Notes: generated by a model from the sequence alone, not told the origin. 64,000 nt of DNA from an uncultured Lachnospiraceae bacterium (GCA_934293575.1 CAKQYU010000002.1:310001-374000), one strand, 5' to 3'. Positions 16,051-25,898 are shown, counted from the first letter of the stretch. Made by a program: numbers and translations.

Positions 16051-16968
16051 ATGAAAGAAAGCAAGAAGCAAAAGTGGATTGAAAAAGGAAAGGTAATTAT
16101 CGGATATTTTGTTACCTTTAGTAATATTTTAACAAACCGGTATACTGCTGCATGTGCGGCTCAGGCGGCATTCTTTTTGATGTTGTCGGTTGTACCTATG
16201 ATATCTTTATTGTTAGCTGTTGTTACCTATCTTCCGTTTTCACAACAGGATTTTATGGAATTGATTATGCGGGTAATCCCCAGGAATTTTGAGGGTACGG
16301 TAAATGGAATTATGACAGAATGGTATCAGTCATCCGGCGGAACGGTTATTTCGTTATCTGCAATTGCCATGTTATGGTCATCTTCAAAAGGAATTTATGC
16401 GTTGATGGACGGCTTTAACAGTATGTATAAAATAAGAGCAAAATACCCACCGTTAAAGTCAAGAGCAGTATCGCTTGTTTATACTTTCATATTGATTATT
16501 TTGTTTGCTGTAATTATGAGTGTGAATACCTTTGTAATTCATTACTATAAATTATATATTCATGCAAATTTTGACATGGAAAATTTCTATGGCAAGCTGT
16601 TTATGTTTGCAAGATATGCGTTCGGATTTTTGCTGTTTTATGTTTTTATACTGATGATGTATGTTGTGCTGCCTGGAGGATTTGGATTGCCGAAAGGAAA
16701 TGAGGAAAAGTTGAAGTTCCGTAAGCGGATAAGGTCACAGGCATCGGGGGCTGTATTTTGTTCCATTGCATGGTTGATTATTTCCAGAATTTTGGTAATA
16801 TACATAAAATACTTCCCATCTTTTTCTGTCATGTATGGTTCCCTTGCCGGTATTGTAATTGCGATGCTGTGGTTGTATTTTTGTATGTATTCGTTATTTA
16901 TCGGTGCAGTGATTAATTATATTATGTCAAAAGGATACTTGACAGAGGTCAAAAAGATGTTACAATAA
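16051..16968 (+). CDS. YihY/BrkB-family integral membrane protein
   Basis: This 305-residue protein has about six membrane helices and the family markers AAQAAFFLMLSVVPMISLL (about residues 33-51), AMLWSSSKGIYALMDGFNSMY (about 107-127) and YGSLAGIVIAMLWLYF (about 262-277). YihY proteins were once called ribonuclease BN, which is an annotation error; their true role is unresolved and may concern lipids or the envelope. It shares an operon with the SpoIID-domain gene, consistent with an envelope role. The next 300 bases hold a T-box leader. Confidence 0.85.
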   Translation: MKESKKQKWIEKGKVIIGYFVTFSNILTNRYTAACAAQAAFFLMLSVVPMISLLLAVVTYLPFSQQDFMELIMRVIPRNFEGTVNGIMTEWYQSSGGTVISLSAIAMLWSSSKGIYALMDGFNSMYKIRAKYPPLKSRAVSLVYTFILIILFAVIMSVNTFVIHYYKLYIHANFDMENFYGKLFMFARYAFGFLLFYVFILMMYVVLPGGFGLPKGNEEKLKFRKRIRSQASGAVFCSIAWLIISRILVIYIKYFPSFSVMYGSLAGIVIAMLWLYFCMYSLFIGAVINYIMSKGYLTEVKKMLQ

Positions 16969-16989
16969 ATGTGTTAAAGATGCAGAAAA

Positions 16990-17231
16990 ACAAAGATGGT
17001 GCAAGAAAAGATTATCTTCTGCCAGAGAGAGGAAGTCATCGGCTGGAAGCTTCCTTCCGTTCAGATAATTTTTGAATTTCACACCGGAGTTTCAGAATTG
17101 AAGAAGATTTAGTAGGTTCTGACGGTTCATGTCGTTATTTCATGGAAGAGCGCTGGGATTACAGAATGTAATTTTAGAATCAGGGTGGTAACACGGTCAT
17201 TTCGTCCCTATGGATGAGATGGCTTTTTTTA
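16990..17231 (+). promoter_or_regulatory. T-box riboswitch, phenylalanine specific
   Basis: The T-box proper, AGGGTGGTAACACGG (17182-17196), lies about 75 bases before pheS. A terminator follows: a 12-bp stem (17196-17207 with 17212-17223, loop CTAT) and seven T residues. In the upstream stem I, ATTATCT near 17014 pairs with AGATAAT (17063-17069), and the triplet TTC (17060-17062) on its 5' flank is the likely specifier codon for tRNA-Phe. Uncharged tRNA would bind the specifier and the T-box, form the antiterminator and allow pheST expression. The exact 5' end is not certain. Confidence 0.9.
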
Positions 17232-17270
17232 TGGCAGAAATTGGAAAAGAACAAATAAAGGAGACAAGTC

Positions 17271-18290
17271 ATGAAAGAAAAATTAGAAGCGATTAAGGCA
17301 GATGCCCTTGCAAAAATTGAAGCCGCATCGGATTTGGATGCCTTAAATGAAATCAAGGTTGGAATCCTTGGTAAAAAGGGCGAACTGACAACCGTATTAA
17401 AGGGAATGAAGGATGTTCCCGCAGAGGAAAGACCAAAGGTTGGTCAGATGGTAAATGAAGCCAGAACTGTAATTGAGGAAAAATTGGAAGAAGAACGCAC
17501 CAAAATTGCAAGACAGTTGAGAACCGAAAAGATGAAAAGGGAAACAATAGATGTAACACTTCCCGGCAAGAAATATATCCGCGGACACAGACATCCGAAT
17601 CAGATTGCTTTAGAGGATTTGGAAAGAGTATTTATCGGAATGGGATATGAGGTTGTAGAAGGACCGGAAATCGAGTATGACAAGTACAACTTCGAGTTGT
17701 TGAACATTCCGGCAAATCATCCGGCAAAGGATGAGCAGGATACCTTCTACATTACAAAGGATATTTTACTTCGTACCCAGACTTCGCCGGTACAGGCAAG
17801 AATTATGGAAAAGGGAAACCTTCCAATTCGTATTTTATCAGCAGGACGAGTATTCCGTGCAGATGAGGTAGATGCAACACATTCTCCATCCTTCCATCAG
17901 GTAGAAGGGCTGGTTATTGATAAAAATATTACAATGGCTGACTTAAAGGGTACTTTGAATCAGTTTGCAAAAGAGTTCTTTGGAGAAAGTACAAAGGTTA
18001 AATTCAGACCGCATCATTTCCCATTTACAGAGCCATCCGCAGAAGTGGATATCAGCTGCTTTAAGTGTGGCGGAAAAGGCTGCCGTATGTGTAAGGGCAG
18101 CGGCTGGATTGAGATTCTTGGTTGTGGTATGGTTCATCCGCATGTATTGGAAATGTGTGGAATCGATCCAAATGAATATCAGGGATTTGCATTTGGTATC
18201 GGTTTAGAGCGTGTCACCTTATTAAAATATGAAATTGATGATATGCGTTTGTTATATGAAAATGATACCCGTTTCTTAAACCAATTTTAG
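17271..18290 (+). CDS. pheS: Phenylalanyl-tRNA synthetase alpha subunit
   Basis: The 339-residue class II synthetase subunit forms an alpha2-beta2 enzyme with PheT that charges tRNA-Phe. An N-terminal coiled coil (about residues 1-85) precedes the catalytic core: GHRHPNQIALEDLERVF, then GPEIEYDKYNFELLN, the motif 2 region LSAGRVFRADEVDATH, and motif 3 GIGLERVTLLKY. A four-cysteine loop CFKCGGKGCRMCKGSGW sits in the core, as in many Firmicute PheS proteins. AAAGGAG precedes the ATG. Expression is controlled by the Phe T-box just upstream. Confidence 0.95.
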   Translation: MKEKLEAIKADALAKIEAASDLDALNEIKVGILGKKGELTTVLKGMKDVPAEERPKVGQMVNEARTVIEEKLEEERTKIARQLRTEKMKRETIDVTLPGKKYIRGHRHPNQIALEDLERVFIGMGYEVVEGPEIEYDKYNFELLNIPANHPAKDEQDTFYITKDILLRTQTSPVQARIMEKGNLPIRILSAGRVFRADEVDATHSPSFHQVEGLVIDKNITMADLKGTLNQFAKEFFGESTKVKFRPHHFPFTEPSAEVDISCFKCGGKGCRMCKGSGWIEILGCGMVHPHVLEMCGIDPNEYQGFAFGIGLERVTLLKYEIDDMRLLYENDTRFLNQF

Positions 18291-18358
18291 AAAAGCCAGG
18301 CAGTATAGGATTGCTTGTATTGCATAATAGTATTTGATATAGGAAAGGAAAGAAAAAT

Positions 18359-20785
18359 ATGAATACACCAATATCATGGATGAAAGCCTATGTTCCGGAT
18401 TTAGATGTGGATGTTCAGGAATTTGTAGATAAAATGACATTATCCGGTTCCCATGTAGAGGGCTATGAGAAAAAGGATAAAAACTTAGATAAGATTGTAG
18501 TTGGACGGATTGAGACTATGGAGAAGCATCCGGATGCGGATAAGCTGGTAGTTTGTCAGGTAAATGTTGGGGAAGAATCCCTTCAGATTGTAACCGGAGC
18601 AAAGAATGTAAAGGTTGGAGATTTGATTCCGTTAGTGTTAGATGGTGGTAAGGTTGCCGCTGCCCATGGAGATGACAATGAATATCCGGACGGTATTAAG
18701 ATTAAGAAGGGTAAGCTTCGCGGTGTTGAAAGTAACGGTATGATGTGTGGAATTGAAGAACTTGGTTCTTCAAGAGATTTTTATCCGGAAGCGCCGGAAG
18801 ACGGTGTTTATGTATTTCCGGAGGGTTCTCCGGTAAAACCGGGTGATGATGCGGTTCATGCATTGGGATTGGATGATACAGTTGTCGAATACGAAATTAC
18901 ATCCAATCGTGTGGATTGTTTTTCAATGATTGGTATGGCAAGAGAGGTTGCTGCTACATTTGATAAACCATTTTATCCACCGGTAGTTGAGGTAAAAGCA
19001 AATGATAAAGATGTAAATGATTTTGTTAAGGTTACGGTTAAGGATACGGATTTATGTTCCCGCTACTGTGCAAGAGTAGTTGAAAACATTAAAATCGGTC
19101 CATCTCCAAAGTGGATGCAGGATCGTTTGAAGGCTATGGGAATCCGTTCTATTAATAATTTGGTTGACATAACAAATTATGTAATGGAAGAATACGGACA
19201 GCCAATGCATGCATATGATTTGGATACCATTGCAAATCATGAGATTATCGTAAAGCGTGCAAATGACGGTGACGTATTTACTACATTAGACGGTCAGGAA
19301 AGAAAATTGGATAAAGATGTATTGATGATTTGTGACGGTGAGAAGGAAGTTGGTATTGCCGGAATTATGGGTGGAGAAAATTCTATGATTACAGATGATG
19401 TCCATACGGTATTGTTTGAGGCTGCCTGCTTTGACGGAACCAATATTCGTCTTGCATCAAAGAGAATCGGTTTGCAGACGGATGCATCCTTTAAGTTTAC
19501 AAAGGGATTGGATCCGAATACCGCATATGAGGCAATTAACCGTGCCTGTCAGTTGGTTGAGGAAATGGGCTGCGGTAATGTTGTCGGCGGTATTGTGGAT
19601 GTATATCCAAATCCGGTTGAACCTAAGGTATTGCCATTTGAGCCGGATCGGTACAATGGTTTGCTTGGTACCGATATTCCAAAAGAAGAAATGCTTGAAT
19701 ATTTCAAACGTTTAGAGCTTGTATATAATGAAAAGGATAATACTTTAACGATTCCGACGTTCCGTCAGGATTTGAATTGTATGGCAGATTTGGCAGAGGA
19801 AGTTGCACGTTTTTATGGATATGACAATATTCCGGTAGCATTGCCAAAGGGAGAAGCTACAATTGGTAAGAAACCATTTAACCAAAGAGTTCAGGATGTT
19901 GCAAGAGAAATTTGTGAAAGAAATGGATTTTCGGGTGGAATGTCATATTCTTTTGAAAGTCCAAAGGTGTTCGATAAATTGTTGTTGCCGGAGGATGCAG
20001 TGGAGAGAAAGGCAATTGTAATTGCCAATCCGTTAGGTGAAGATTTCTCTATTATGAGAACAATTTCTTTAAATGGTATGCTGACATCTTTAGCAACCAA
20101 TTACAACAGAAGAAATAAGAGTGCAAGATTGTATGAGCTTGGAAATATTTATATTCCGCATGAATTGCCGCTGACAGAACTTCCGGATGAGAAGATGCGG
20201 TTGACACTTGGTATGTATGGAGAAGGCGATTTCTTCGATATGAAGGGTGTTGTGGAAGAAATCTTTGCAAAATTGGGAGCGGAAGGACAGATTACATTTG
20301 AGCCATCCAATGATATTCCGTTTTTGCATCCGGGACGTCAGGCAAAGCTTACAAAGGGCAAGTTAGACATTGGTTTCTTAGGACAGGTACATCCGGAGGT
20401 TGGAGACAACTACAATATGAAGGGTGATGCCTATGTGGCAGTTCTTAACATGGATGTTCTTACCATGATTGCCGATTTTGACCGCAAGTATGAAGGAATT
20501 GCTAAATTCCCGGCAAGTACAAGAGATCTTTCCATGGTAATGGATAAAGACATTTTTGTTGGTCAGATTGAGCATGTAATCCATAAAAACGGTGGTAAGA
20601 TTTTAGAGTCCTGCGAATTGTTTGATGTTTACGAGGGTGAACAGGTTGGTAAGGGCAAGAAGTCCGTTGCATATGCACTTTCTTTCCGTGCAAAAGACCG
20701 GAATCTGGAATCTACGGAAGTTGATAAGGCCGTAGAGAAGATTTTGGATGGTCTGAAGAAAATGGGTATTGAATTAAGAGGATAA
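18359..20785 (+). CDS. pheT: Phenylalanyl-tRNA synthetase beta subunit
   Basis: The 808-residue beta subunit carries, in order, an EMAP-type tRNA-binding domain (about residues 40-155, VGRIETMEKHPDADKL), the B3/B4 editing domain that hydrolyses Tyr-tRNA-Phe (about 210-395), the B5 region (about 400-480), the catalytic-like core, and a C-terminal ferredoxin-like anticodon-binding domain (about 715-808, KFPASTRDLSMVM). Length fits the family. It lies 68 bases after pheS behind AGGAAAGGA and is co-transcribed with it. Confidence 0.95.
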   Translation: MNTPISWMKAYVPDLDVDVQEFVDKMTLSGSHVEGYEKKDKNLDKIVVGRIETMEKHPDADKLVVCQVNVGEESLQIVTGAKNVKVGDLIPLVLDGGKVAAAHGDDNEYPDGIKIKKGKLRGVESNGMMCGIEELGSSRDFYPEAPEDGVYVFPEGSPVKPGDDAVHALGLDDTVVEYEITSNRVDCFSMIGMAREVAATFDKPFYPPVVEVKANDKDVNDFVKVTVKDTDLCSRYCARVVENIKIGPSPKWMQDRLKAMGIRSINNLVDITNYVMEEYGQPMHAYDLDTIANHEIIVKRANDGDVFTTLDGQERKLDKDVLMICDGEKEVGIAGIMGGENSMITDDVHTVLFEAACFDGTNIRLASKRIGLQTDASFKFTKGLDPNTAYEAINRACQLVEEMGCGNVVGGIVDVYPNPVEPKVLPFEPDRYNGLLGTDIPKEEMLEYFKRLELVYNEKDNTLTIPTFRQDLNCMADLAEEVARFYGYDNIPVALPKGEATIGKKPFNQRVQDVAREICERNGFSGGMSYSFESPKVFDKLLLPEDAVERKAIVIANPLGEDFSIMRTISLNGMLTSLATNYNRRNKSARLYELGNIYIPHELPLTELPDEKMRLTLGMYGEGDFFDMKGVVEEIFAKLGAEGQITFEPSNDIPFLHPGRQAKLTKGKLDIGFLGQVHPEVGDNYNMKGDAYVAVLNMDVLTMIADFDRKYEGIAKFPASTRDLSMVMDKDIFVGQIEHVIHKNGGKILESCELFDVYEGEQVGKGKKSVAYALSFRAKDRNLESTEVDKAVEKILDGLKKMGIELRG

Positions 20786-20813
20786 ATTCAATTGATATAT
20801 GGAGGATATGCAA

Positions 20814-21023
20814 ATGAAAAAAAGAATAGTTGCAATGATAATAGTAATATTAATTATTAGCATATTTGTATTTCCTCCTATTCTTTGGAAAATATATAAC
20901 GCAGACAGAGCATTTACTCCTGTAAAATGGGAGAAATGTGAAGTCAGTAAAAGATTTCGAATGATTCATAGTTTGCAGGAGCAGTATGAATTGGTTGGAA
21001 TGGATAAGGATGAAGACTGGTAA
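20814..21023 (+). CDS. Small single-span membrane protein, unknown
   Basis: From ATG 20814 the protein has 69 residues: a short basic start (KKR), one hydrophobic helix (about residues 5-25) and a soluble tail ending LVGMDKDEDW. ATGs also exist at 20799 and 20808, but GGAGGA (20801-20806) is properly spaced only for 20814. It follows pheT by 28 bases and is closed by a terminator, so it probably belongs to the pheST unit. I do not recognise a family. Confidence 0.5.
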   Translation: MKKRIVAMIIVILIISIFVFPPILWKIYNADRAFTPVKWEKCEVSKRFRMIHSLQEQYELVGMDKDEDW

Positions 21024-21040
21024 TGCATTATTAGAAACAT

Positions 21041-21086
21041 AAGCCACAGGAACGGCAGTAATATGCCATTTTCTGTGGCTTGTTTT
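21041..21086 (+). terminator. Terminator of the pheST unit
   Basis: AAGCCACAG (21041-21049) pairs with CTGTGGCTT (21073-21081), with an inner GGCA/TGCC pairing, then GTTTT. Confidence 0.8.
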
Positions 21087-21106
21087 ATGGTAAAAAGACG
21101 CGGGAT

Positions 21107-21116
21107 GTGATATACT
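21107..21116 (+). promoter_or_regulatory. Extended -10 promoter for iorAB-paaK
   Basis: TGA-TATACT (21108-21116) is an extended -10 element 32 bases before the iorA ATG. No good -35 is present at the usual distance. Confidence 0.4.
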
Positions 21117-21147
21117 CGTGTAAGACAGTTTGTTGGAGGTTAAACAA

Positions 21148-22989
21148 ATGAAACGATTTTTAATGGGAAATGAAGCAATTGCCATGGGAGCAATGGCAGC
21201 GGGAGTGAATGTGGTGGCAGGCTATCCCGGAACTCCGTCTACAGAGGTATTGGAAACAGTAGCAAAGAATAATAAGGGGAATATTTATGTAGAATGGTCC
21301 GTTAATGAAAAGGCGGCGTTGGAATTGGCGGCAGGTGCTGCTTATACCGGAGCCAGAACAATGGTTACCATGAAACAGGTTGGATTGAATGTTGCAACCG
21401 ATCCTCTTATGAGTTTGGCTTATATTGGCGTAAAGGGTGGAATGGTAATTATGGTGGCAGATGATCCGGGACCGATTTCATCACAGACGGAACAGGATAC
21501 CAGAACGTTTGCACAGTTTTCAAAATTGCCATGTTTTGACCCGTCATCTGTTGCTGAGGCTTACGAAATGATTCAGGATGCATTTGTTTATTCAGAGCAA
21601 TATCATACACCGGTTATTTTCCGACCAACAACCAGAGTATGTCATGCATATGCCTCCTGTGAAATAAAGACAGAGGAAGAATATCTGATAAATGAGCCGG
21701 AGGGTTTTCTAAAGGATTCTAAAAAATGGGTCATATTCCCGAAATTATCCTATATGGCACATGGAAATATTGAAAAACGAAATGTGGAATTAGGAGAAGT
21801 TTTTTCCGATTATAAGAATAATAAGATTTTATTTACACGGGAAAATAACACATCAAGAAGAGGAATTGCGACACACGGAATCAGTTATTCCTATGTGATG
21901 GACGGATTGAAGAATCAGGATGCGGATGTATCCGTATTAAAGGTTTCAACCCCATTTCCTTTTCCGGAAAAACTTGCACTTCAGTATTTACAGAATGTAG
22001 ATGAGGTGTTATGTGTGGAAGAACTGGATCCGGTTCTTGAGAGAGCATTGACTTATGTGTGCGGGAAGTATCATCTGGATGTTAAAATTTACGGTAAAAT
22101 GACCGGACATATTGCGACAGCAGGTGAAAATACCTGTGACAGTGTAAAAAATGCCGTTTTTGCTTTCCTTGGAAAAGAGGTAGAGACATTCGCAGATGAA
22201 AAGGATGAGACACCGCAGCTGCCGGTACGTCCTCCGGTTTTATGTGCCGGTTGTCCGCATCGTGCAAGCTTTTTTGCGGTAAAGGAAGCAATGAAAGGTC
22301 AAAAAAGTCTGTTTTGTGGAGATATCGGATGTTATACATTGGGAAATGCAATGCCGCTTGATATGGTAGATACCTGTTTGTGCATGGGTGCCGGAGTTAA
22401 TATGGCACAGGGAATTTTCCGGGTTGAGCCGGATACAAAATGCTTTGCTTTTGTGGGGGATTCTACATTTTTTGCCTCTGCGATTACAGGTGTTGTTAAT
22501 GCTGTGTATAATCAGGCAGACATGACATTGGTTGTTTTGGATAATTCCACAACGGCAATGACGGGGCATCAGCCGCATCCCGGAACCGGTGTACGCATGA
22601 TGGAATTTGCAAACGGAAATATTCCGGCTATGCATGAGGATGTAGCAAATAAAATCAGCATTGAAAAAGTATTAAACGGTATTGGTGTGGAAGTTGTAGA
22701 GACGGTGAATCCGCTTGATTTGGAACAGGCAATTGCCTGTGTAAAACGTGTCAGTGCAAAAAAAGGTGTGAAGGCAATTATTTTCCGTTCTCCATGTATT
22801 GCGGTTACCAAAAAGAAAAAAGCAGCACAGATTATTCCGGAAAAATGTATTCAGTGCAAGAAGTGTATCCGTTCTCTTGGCTGCCCGGCACTGGTGTATG
22901 ACCAGGGAAAAGTAGTGATTGATACGGCACAGTGTGTGGGTTGTATGTTGTGTGAAAAGGTGTGTCCGATGGATGCAATTACGCAGTAG
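21148..22989 (+). CDS. iorA: Indolepyruvate:ferredoxin oxidoreductase alpha subunit
   Basis: The 613-residue subunit oxidatively decarboxylates aryl pyruvates from Trp, Phe and Tyr to aryl-acetyl-CoA, passing electrons to ferredoxin. The pyrimidine-binding domain begins GNEAIAMGAMAAGV and GYPGTPSTEVLE. The thiamine-diphosphate domain contains GDIGCYTLGNAMPL and the GDSTFFAS block. The C-terminus has two [4Fe-4S] motifs: CIQCKKCIRSLGCPA (the IorA-type first cluster) and CVGCMLCEKVCPMD. The frame opens at a TTG 18 bases earlier, but ATG 21148 behind TTGGAGGT is preferred. It is followed by iorB and paaK on the same strand. Confidence 0.92.
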   Translation: MKRFLMGNEAIAMGAMAAGVNVVAGYPGTPSTEVLETVAKNNKGNIYVEWSVNEKAALELAAGAAYTGARTMVTMKQVGLNVATDPLMSLAYIGVKGGMVIMVADDPGPISSQTEQDTRTFAQFSKLPCFDPSSVAEAYEMIQDAFVYSEQYHTPVIFRPTTRVCHAYASCEIKTEEEYLINEPEGFLKDSKKWVIFPKLSYMAHGNIEKRNVELGEVFSDYKNNKILFTRENNTSRRGIATHGISYSYVMDGLKNQDADVSVLKVSTPFPFPEKLALQYLQNVDEVLCVEELDPVLERALTYVCGKYHLDVKIYGKMTGHIATAGENTCDSVKNAVFAFLGKEVETFADEKDETPQLPVRPPVLCAGCPHRASFFAVKEAMKGQKSLFCGDIGCYTLGNAMPLDMVDTCLCMGAGVNMAQGIFRVEPDTKCFAFVGDSTFFASAITGVVNAVYNQADMTLVVLDNSTTAMTGHQPHPGTGVRMMEFANGNIPAMHEDVANKISIEKVLNGIGVEVVETVNPLDLEQAIACVKRVSAKKGVKAIIFRSPCIAVTKKKKAAQIIPEKCIQCKKCIRSLGCPALVYDQGKVVIDTAQCVGCMLCEKVCPMDAITQ

Positions 22990-23007
22990 GAATAAGAGGT
23001 GAGACGG

Positions 23008-23586
23008 ATGAATAAAAATATCTTGTTATGTGGTGTAGGCGGTCAGGGAACCGTATTGGCTTCTAAGTTAATTGCGCAGGCTGCCATGAATAAAAATATT
23101 CCGGTTATGAGTGCGGAAACCATTGGTATGGCACAAAAAGGCGGTAGTGTAGTCAGTTATATCCGGTTGGGAGATAATTTATATACCCCGATGATTGCAA
23201 AAAAAGAAGCGGATATCATTGTGGGATTTGAACCGGCGGAGGCAGTAAGAATGATGCCGTATCTAAAGGATGGTGGCAGTGTAATTGTGAATTCCTGTGC
23301 AACAAAACCGGTTACTTCCGTATTGGCGGAATCGGATTATGATGGAAGTGAAATGATTGAATATCTGCAAAAAAAGGTTCAACATTTAAAGGTAATTGAT
23401 TGCAACAAAGCCGCTAAGGAGGTTGGCTCGGCGAAGGTTGTAAATATGATTTTGTTGGGAGCGGCGCTGGATACCGGAGAAATCCCGATTTCAAAAGAGG
23501 ATATTAAGGAGATATTGGCACAACGTGTCAAACCGCAGTTTTTGGAAATGAATTATAAAGCATTGGATTATGAAAGGAAGGCATAA
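23008..23586 (+). CDS. iorB: Indolepyruvate:ferredoxin oxidoreductase beta subunit
   Basis: The 192-residue subunit carries the gamma-type domain of 2-oxoacid:ferredoxin oxidoreductases: ILLCGVGGQGTVLASKLIAQ at the N-terminus and ETIGMAQKGGSVVSYIR, which contact CoA and the alpha subunit. It pairs with IorA, 18 bases upstream. A GTG at 22999 is in frame, but ATG 23008 fits AAGAGGTGAG better. The end overlaps the start region of paaK, which indicates tight coupling. Confidence 0.92.
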   Translation: MNKNILLCGVGGQGTVLASKLIAQAAMNKNIPVMSAETIGMAQKGGSVVSYIRLGDNLYTPMIAKKEADIIVGFEPAEAVRMMPYLKDGGSVIVNSCATKPVTSVLAESDYDGSEMIEYLQKKVQHLKVIDCNKAAKEVGSAKVVNMILLGAALDTGEIPISKEDIKEILAQRVKPQFLEMNYKALDYERKA

Positions 23587-23587
23587 T

Positions 23588-24823
23588 ATGAATATTACAA
23601 AGGAACAGTTAGCACTTGTAAATAACAGAATAGAGGCAATGATAAATGCGGATAATTTCTATGGGAAAAAATTAAAAGAAGCAGGTGTGTCGCAGGTAGC
23701 GGATGCAGAGGAATTTAAGAAACTTCCGTTTTCGGAAAAAGCGGATTTGCGGGACGCTTATCCACTGGGTTTGATGACAGCCAAAGAGGAGGAGATTATC
23801 CGAATTCATTCATCATCCGGAACAACCGGCAAACCGGTTATTATTCCCTATACACAAAAGGATGTGGATGACTGGGCAGTGATGTTTAAACGTTGTTATG
23901 AAATAGCCGGAATCAACAAAATGGATCGAATTCAGATTACACCGGGCTATGGTTTATGGACAGCCGGAATCGGTTTTCAAAATGGTGCGGAAAAACTGGG
24001 TGCCATGGTAGTGCCGATGGGACCGGGTAATACGGAAAAACAGTTGCAGATGATGCAGGATATGGAAAGTACCGTACTTTGTTCCACTTCTTCTTATGCT
24101 TTACTTTTGACCGAAGAGATTGAAAAACGGGGAATCCGGGATAAGATTCATTTGAAAAAAGGTGTTATCGGTTCGGAACGCTGGAGTAATAAGATGAAGA
24201 AAACGATTGCGGAGGGGCTGGGAATTTCTTTATACGATATTTATGGTCTGACGGAAATCTATGGCCCGGGTATTGCAATCGGTTGTGATGAAAATAACGG
24301 TATGCATTATTTTGATGACTATTTATATATTGAAATCATTGATCCGGTAACCGGAGAAAATCTTCCGGATGGTGAATGGGGAGAGGTTGTCATCACAACT
24401 CTGGTAAAAGAGGGAGCACCTTTGATACGGTATCGTACCCATGATTTGTCAAGAATTATTCCGGGAACCTGTGCCTGTGGCTGTAAATTCCCAAGATTGG
24501 ACACCATTATGGGACGTACCGATGATATGATGAAAATTAAAGGAGTAAATGTATTTCCAAGTCAGATTGAGGAAGTATTGCATAAATTCCCGGAGGTTTC
24601 CAGTGAATATCAGATTCGTATTTCTCATTTGGAAGGAAAGGATACCATGCGTATATATGTGGAAACGAATGGAACGGTTGATTTTATGGATCTATCAAAG
24701 CGGATTGCGGAAATGATTAAGAGTGTAATCGGCTTTACACCATTGGTTAAGGTGGTAGAAGAGGGCGTTTTACCGAGAAGTGTAAAGAAAACCAAGCGTG
24801 TAATCGATGAAAGATACGAATAA
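23588..24823 (+). CDS. paaK: Phenylacetate-CoA ligase
   Basis: This 411-residue AMP-forming acyl-CoA ligase activates phenylacetate or related aryl acetates with ATP and CoA. The P-loop motif HSSSGTTGKPVIIPYT, DIYGLTEIYGPG and RYRTHDLSRII are family markers, and the C-terminal lid follows GRTDDMMKIKGVNVFPSQIE. Next to iorAB it probably works in reverse or in partnership, linking aryl-acetyl-CoA to free aryl acetate with ATP gain during amino-acid fermentation; that direction is inference. ATG 23588 lies behind GGAAGG and 1 base after the iorB stop. Confidence 0.9.
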   Translation: MNITKEQLALVNNRIEAMINADNFYGKKLKEAGVSQVADAEEFKKLPFSEKADLRDAYPLGLMTAKEEEIIRIHSSSGTTGKPVIIPYTQKDVDDWAVMFKRCYEIAGINKMDRIQITPGYGLWTAGIGFQNGAEKLGAMVVPMGPGNTEKQLQMMQDMESTVLCSTSSYALLLTEEIEKRGIRDKIHLKKGVIGSERWSNKMKKTIAEGLGISLYDIYGLTEIYGPGIAIGCDENNGMHYFDDYLYIEIIDPVTGENLPDGEWGEVVITTLVKEGAPLIRYRTHDLSRIIPGTCACGCKFPRLDTIMGRTDDMMKIKGVNVFPSQIEEVLHKFPEVSSEYQIRISHLEGKDTMRIYVETNGTVDFMDLSKRIAEMIKSVIGFTPLVKVVEEGVLPRSVKKTKRVIDERYE

Positions 24824-24863
24824 AAGAATTTAGATATTTGGACAGGCTGGAAAGGATAAGCAT

Positions 24864-25898
24864 ATGCAGTTGACAGATTTTTATTATGATTTACCGGAAG
24901 AATTAATTGCGCAGGATCCATTGGAAAAACGAAGTGATTCCAGATTAATGGTTGTCGGACGGGAAGATGGTTCCATTGAACACAAACATTTTTATGATAT
25001 TATTGATTATTTAAAGCCGGGGGATTGTCTGGTTATTAATGATACAAAGGTGATTCCTGCAAGATTAATGGGTGTGAAAGAGGGCACAGGAGCTTCGATA
25101 GAGGTATTATTACTGAAACGAAAAGAAGAAAAAGTCTGGGAGACCCTGGTAAAACCCGGTAAGAAAATGAAAGTAGGAGCCAAAGTGTCTTTTGGTGACG
25201 GCTTGCTGGTTGGCGAAGTCATTGATATTGTGGAGGAAGGAAACCGGTTGATTCGGTTTGAATATGAGGGAATCTGGGAAGAAATTTTAGATCGTCTCGG
25301 ACAGATGCCATTGCCGCCTTATATTACCCATCAGTTGAAGGATAGGAACCGATATCAGACGGTTTATGCCGAACATGAAGGATCAGCGGCGGCTCCGACA
25401 GCAGGATTGCATTTTACAAAAGAACTTTTGGAACAGATTCAGGAAAAGGGTGTGGAAATTGCACATGTGACATTGCATGTAGGACTTGGAACTTTCCGTC
25501 CGGTAAAGGTTGATAATATTTTGGACCATCATATGCACTCAGAGTTCTATGTGATAGAACAGGAGGCGGCGGATAAGATTAATGCGGCAAAGGAACGCGG
25601 TAATCAGATTATTTCCGTTGGAACAACCAGTACCAGAACCATTGAGTCGGTAGCGGATGAGAACGGAAAACTGCGGGCTGCCAGCGGATGGACGGATATT
25701 TTTATTTATCCGGGTTACAAATTTAAAGTGGTAGATTCGTTGATTACGAATTTCCATTTGCCGGAGTCAACCCTGCTTATGCTTGTGTCGGCTTTGTCAA
25801 CAAGAGAAAATATGTTGCATGCCTATGAAGTGGCAGTGCAGGAGAAGTATCGGTTTTTCTCTTTTGGGGATGCAATGTTTATTCAAAAAAGACAGTAA
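24864..25898 (+). CDS. queA: tRNA preQ1(34) S-adenosylmethionine ribosyltransferase-isomerase
   Basis: The 344-residue enzyme transfers and isomerises the ribosyl group of SAM onto preQ1 in tRNA to make epoxyqueuosine. Family blocks seen: DFYYDLPEELIAQDPLEKR at the start, CLVINDTKVIPARL, the HEGSAAAPTAGLHFT core, and FHLPESTLLMLVSAL near the end. Length is normal. It starts 40 bases after paaK, probably read from the same transcript, and is followed by a terminator. No tgt or preQ1 riboswitch is nearby. Confidence 0.95.
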   Translation: MQLTDFYYDLPEELIAQDPLEKRSDSRLMVVGREDGSIEHKHFYDIIDYLKPGDCLVINDTKVIPARLMGVKEGTGASIEVLLLKRKEEKVWETLVKPGKKMKVGAKVSFGDGLLVGEVIDIVEEGNRLIRFEYEGIWEEILDRLGQMPLPPYITHQLKDRNRYQTVYAEHEGSAAAPTAGLHFTKELLEQIQEKGVEIAHVTLHVGLGTFRPVKVDNILDHHMHSEFYVIEQEAADKINAAKERGNQIISVGTTSTRTIESVADENGKLRAASGWTDIFIYPGYKFKVVDSLITNFHLPESTLLMLVSALSTRENMLHAYEVAVQEKYRFFSFGDAMFIQKRQ

